Shown here piece after piece: positions 63,451 to 64,000 of a stretch of DNA of 64,000 bases. Numbering within the stretch: position 1 is the first letter of the stretch; every line of letters starts with the position of its first letter. Location: assembly GCF_001043175.1 (NCBI RefSeq), contig NZ_CP011494.1, positions 868,001-932,000 on the forward strand, given 5' to 3'. Under the pieces are notes generated by a model. That model did no database searches, was not told the origin of the DNA, and worked only from the letters and a program-made list of their open reading frames with translations. This DNA comes from Marinobacter psychrophilus (lineage in GTDB: Bacteria; Pseudomonadota; Gammaproteobacteria; Pseudomonadales; Oleiphilaceae). The position numbers and the translations under genes were made by a program.

Positions 63451-64000
63451 TCAGCTGACGGCCGGCGCGTAGTCGGCCAGCGCCTGGGGCCAACGCAAAT
63501 AAAGATAGCCTCCGCAAAATACTAACCAAGCCGTGAAAGCCGCCGCGGTTGTGCTGTCTGGATAGAGTGCGATGCGGTCATAACGACTGTAGCTTGCGCG
63601 TACTAAACCAGTGACTGCCAGTCCCAGCAGCAAACCGCCCACAATATCGCTAAACCAGTGCACACCCAAATAAAGCCGACTTAGCGCCACCGGAAGCAGT
63701 GGCAGCGATGCCAGCGTATATATCTGCCAGCGTTTACGAGCGCCGGCTTCGGCTGCAATAAAACTAGCCGCAAGGGTTACCAGCACCGTAATGCCGGCGG
63801 TATGGCCGCTGGGAAATGAAGCGGATTGGGGCGGTGCAAACACTATTTCCGGTCGTGCTGCAGCAAAACCATTTTTCAGAGCCCACACTAGAACAGTGGT
63901 CAGCACGCCGGCGGCCAGGCAGTGCAGTGCGCCGGCGTAAAAACCACGAAACGCCAAGGCGAGACAGGCCAGCGCGGTGGCTATCAGTAAAATTGCCGGG
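63451..64000 (-). CDS. PAP2 superfamily membrane phosphatase, 3' part (5' end outside window)
   Basis: The frame is open to the end of the window, with hydrophobic sequence, so the start lies beyond base 64000. The acid-phosphatase motifs are all present: K-x6-RP (KNGFAAARP), PSGH (FPSGHTAGITV) and SR-x5-H-x3-D (SRLYLGVHWFSDIVGG). Four or five helices surround them. Such enzymes dephosphorylate undecaprenyl pyrophosphate, phosphatidylglycerol phosphate or similar lipids; the substrate cannot be told. It is convergent with the HDOD gene, six bases apart. Confidence 0.9.
   Translation of the reverse strand, partial: PAILLIATALACLALAFRGFYAGALHCLAAGVLTTVLVWALKNGFAAARPEIVFAPPQSASFPSGHTAGITVLVTLAASFIAAEAGARKRWQIYTLASLPLLPVALSRLYLGVHWFSDIVGGLLLGLAVTGLVRASYSRYDRIALYPDSTTAAAFTAWLVFCGGYLYLRWPQALADYAPAVS

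Overview
The window is chromosomal housekeeping DNA of a gammaproteobacterium. Gene order and protein sequence point to a Marinobacter-like organism or a close relative of the Pseudomonas group: ilvI-ilvH-ilvC-pssA followed by an rRNA operon, petABC-sspAB, diaA-yraN-lpoA facing rsmI, rnpB directly before mraZ, an unbroken mraZ-to-lpxC division and wall cluster, then dciA, an M23 peptidase and secA. The genus is an inference from synteny and protein similarity, not from a database search. Coding density is high and I see no prophage, insertion sequence, CRISPR array, integron or toxin-antitoxin pair.

Layout. 1-3743: branched-chain amino acid synthesis (ilvI 3' part, ilvH, ilvC) and phosphatidylserine synthase. 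3744-9664: a complete rRNA operon with three tandem promoters, boxB/boxA leader, 16S, tRNA-Ile(GAT), tRNA-Ala(TGC), 23S, 5S and terminator. 9799-16342: leuA, a HolD-like protein, rimI, prfC, a TatD-family hydrolase, rplM-rpsI. 16579-20373: the cytochrome bc1 operon petABC, then sspA-sspB. 20557-23441 (minus): diaA, yraN, lpoA; rsmI diverges from lpoA. About 24530-24886: RNase P RNA. 25096-43325: the dcw cluster mraZ-rsmH-ftsL-ftsI-murE-murF-mraY-murD-ftsW-murG-murC-ddlB-ftsQ-ftsA-ftsZ-lpxC, many genes overlapping by a few bases. 43336-49076: dciA (minus), M23 peptidase, secA, argJ. 49076-51405: Nudix/ThiE-like fusion, moaC, ribA. 51479-54799 (minus): xseB-ispA-dxs. 54887-60283: NRDE protein, TauE/SafE permease, lgt-thyA-folA, a DeaD-like helicase. 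60426-64000: a small unknown gene, an AI-2E-family permease, an HDOD protein and the 3' part of a PAP2 phosphatase.

How the genes work together: the dcw cluster makes the lipid II precursor (murE, murF, mraY, murD, murG, murC, ddlB), provides the septal synthase and its regulators (ftsI, ftsW, ftsL, ftsQ) and the cytoskeleton (ftsA, ftsZ); lpxC commits to lipid A. LpoA, Lgt, SecA, IspA/Dxs and the M23 enzyme also serve the envelope.

I found no previously undescribed multi-gene system. The strongest anomaly is rsmH, whose reading frame is broken by one base exactly at an in-frame A_AAA_AAG heptamer, so that a -1 ribosomal slip would restore the full protein; a deletion or sequencing error in the A-run is the competing and simpler explanation. 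Other points of interest are an enlarged proline-rich HolD-like protein, a DeaD-like helicase without the usual C-terminal RNA-binding domain, absence of the dolP gene from its usual place, an MraZ operator with exact 10-bp phasing, and a small unrecognised gene at 60426-60794.
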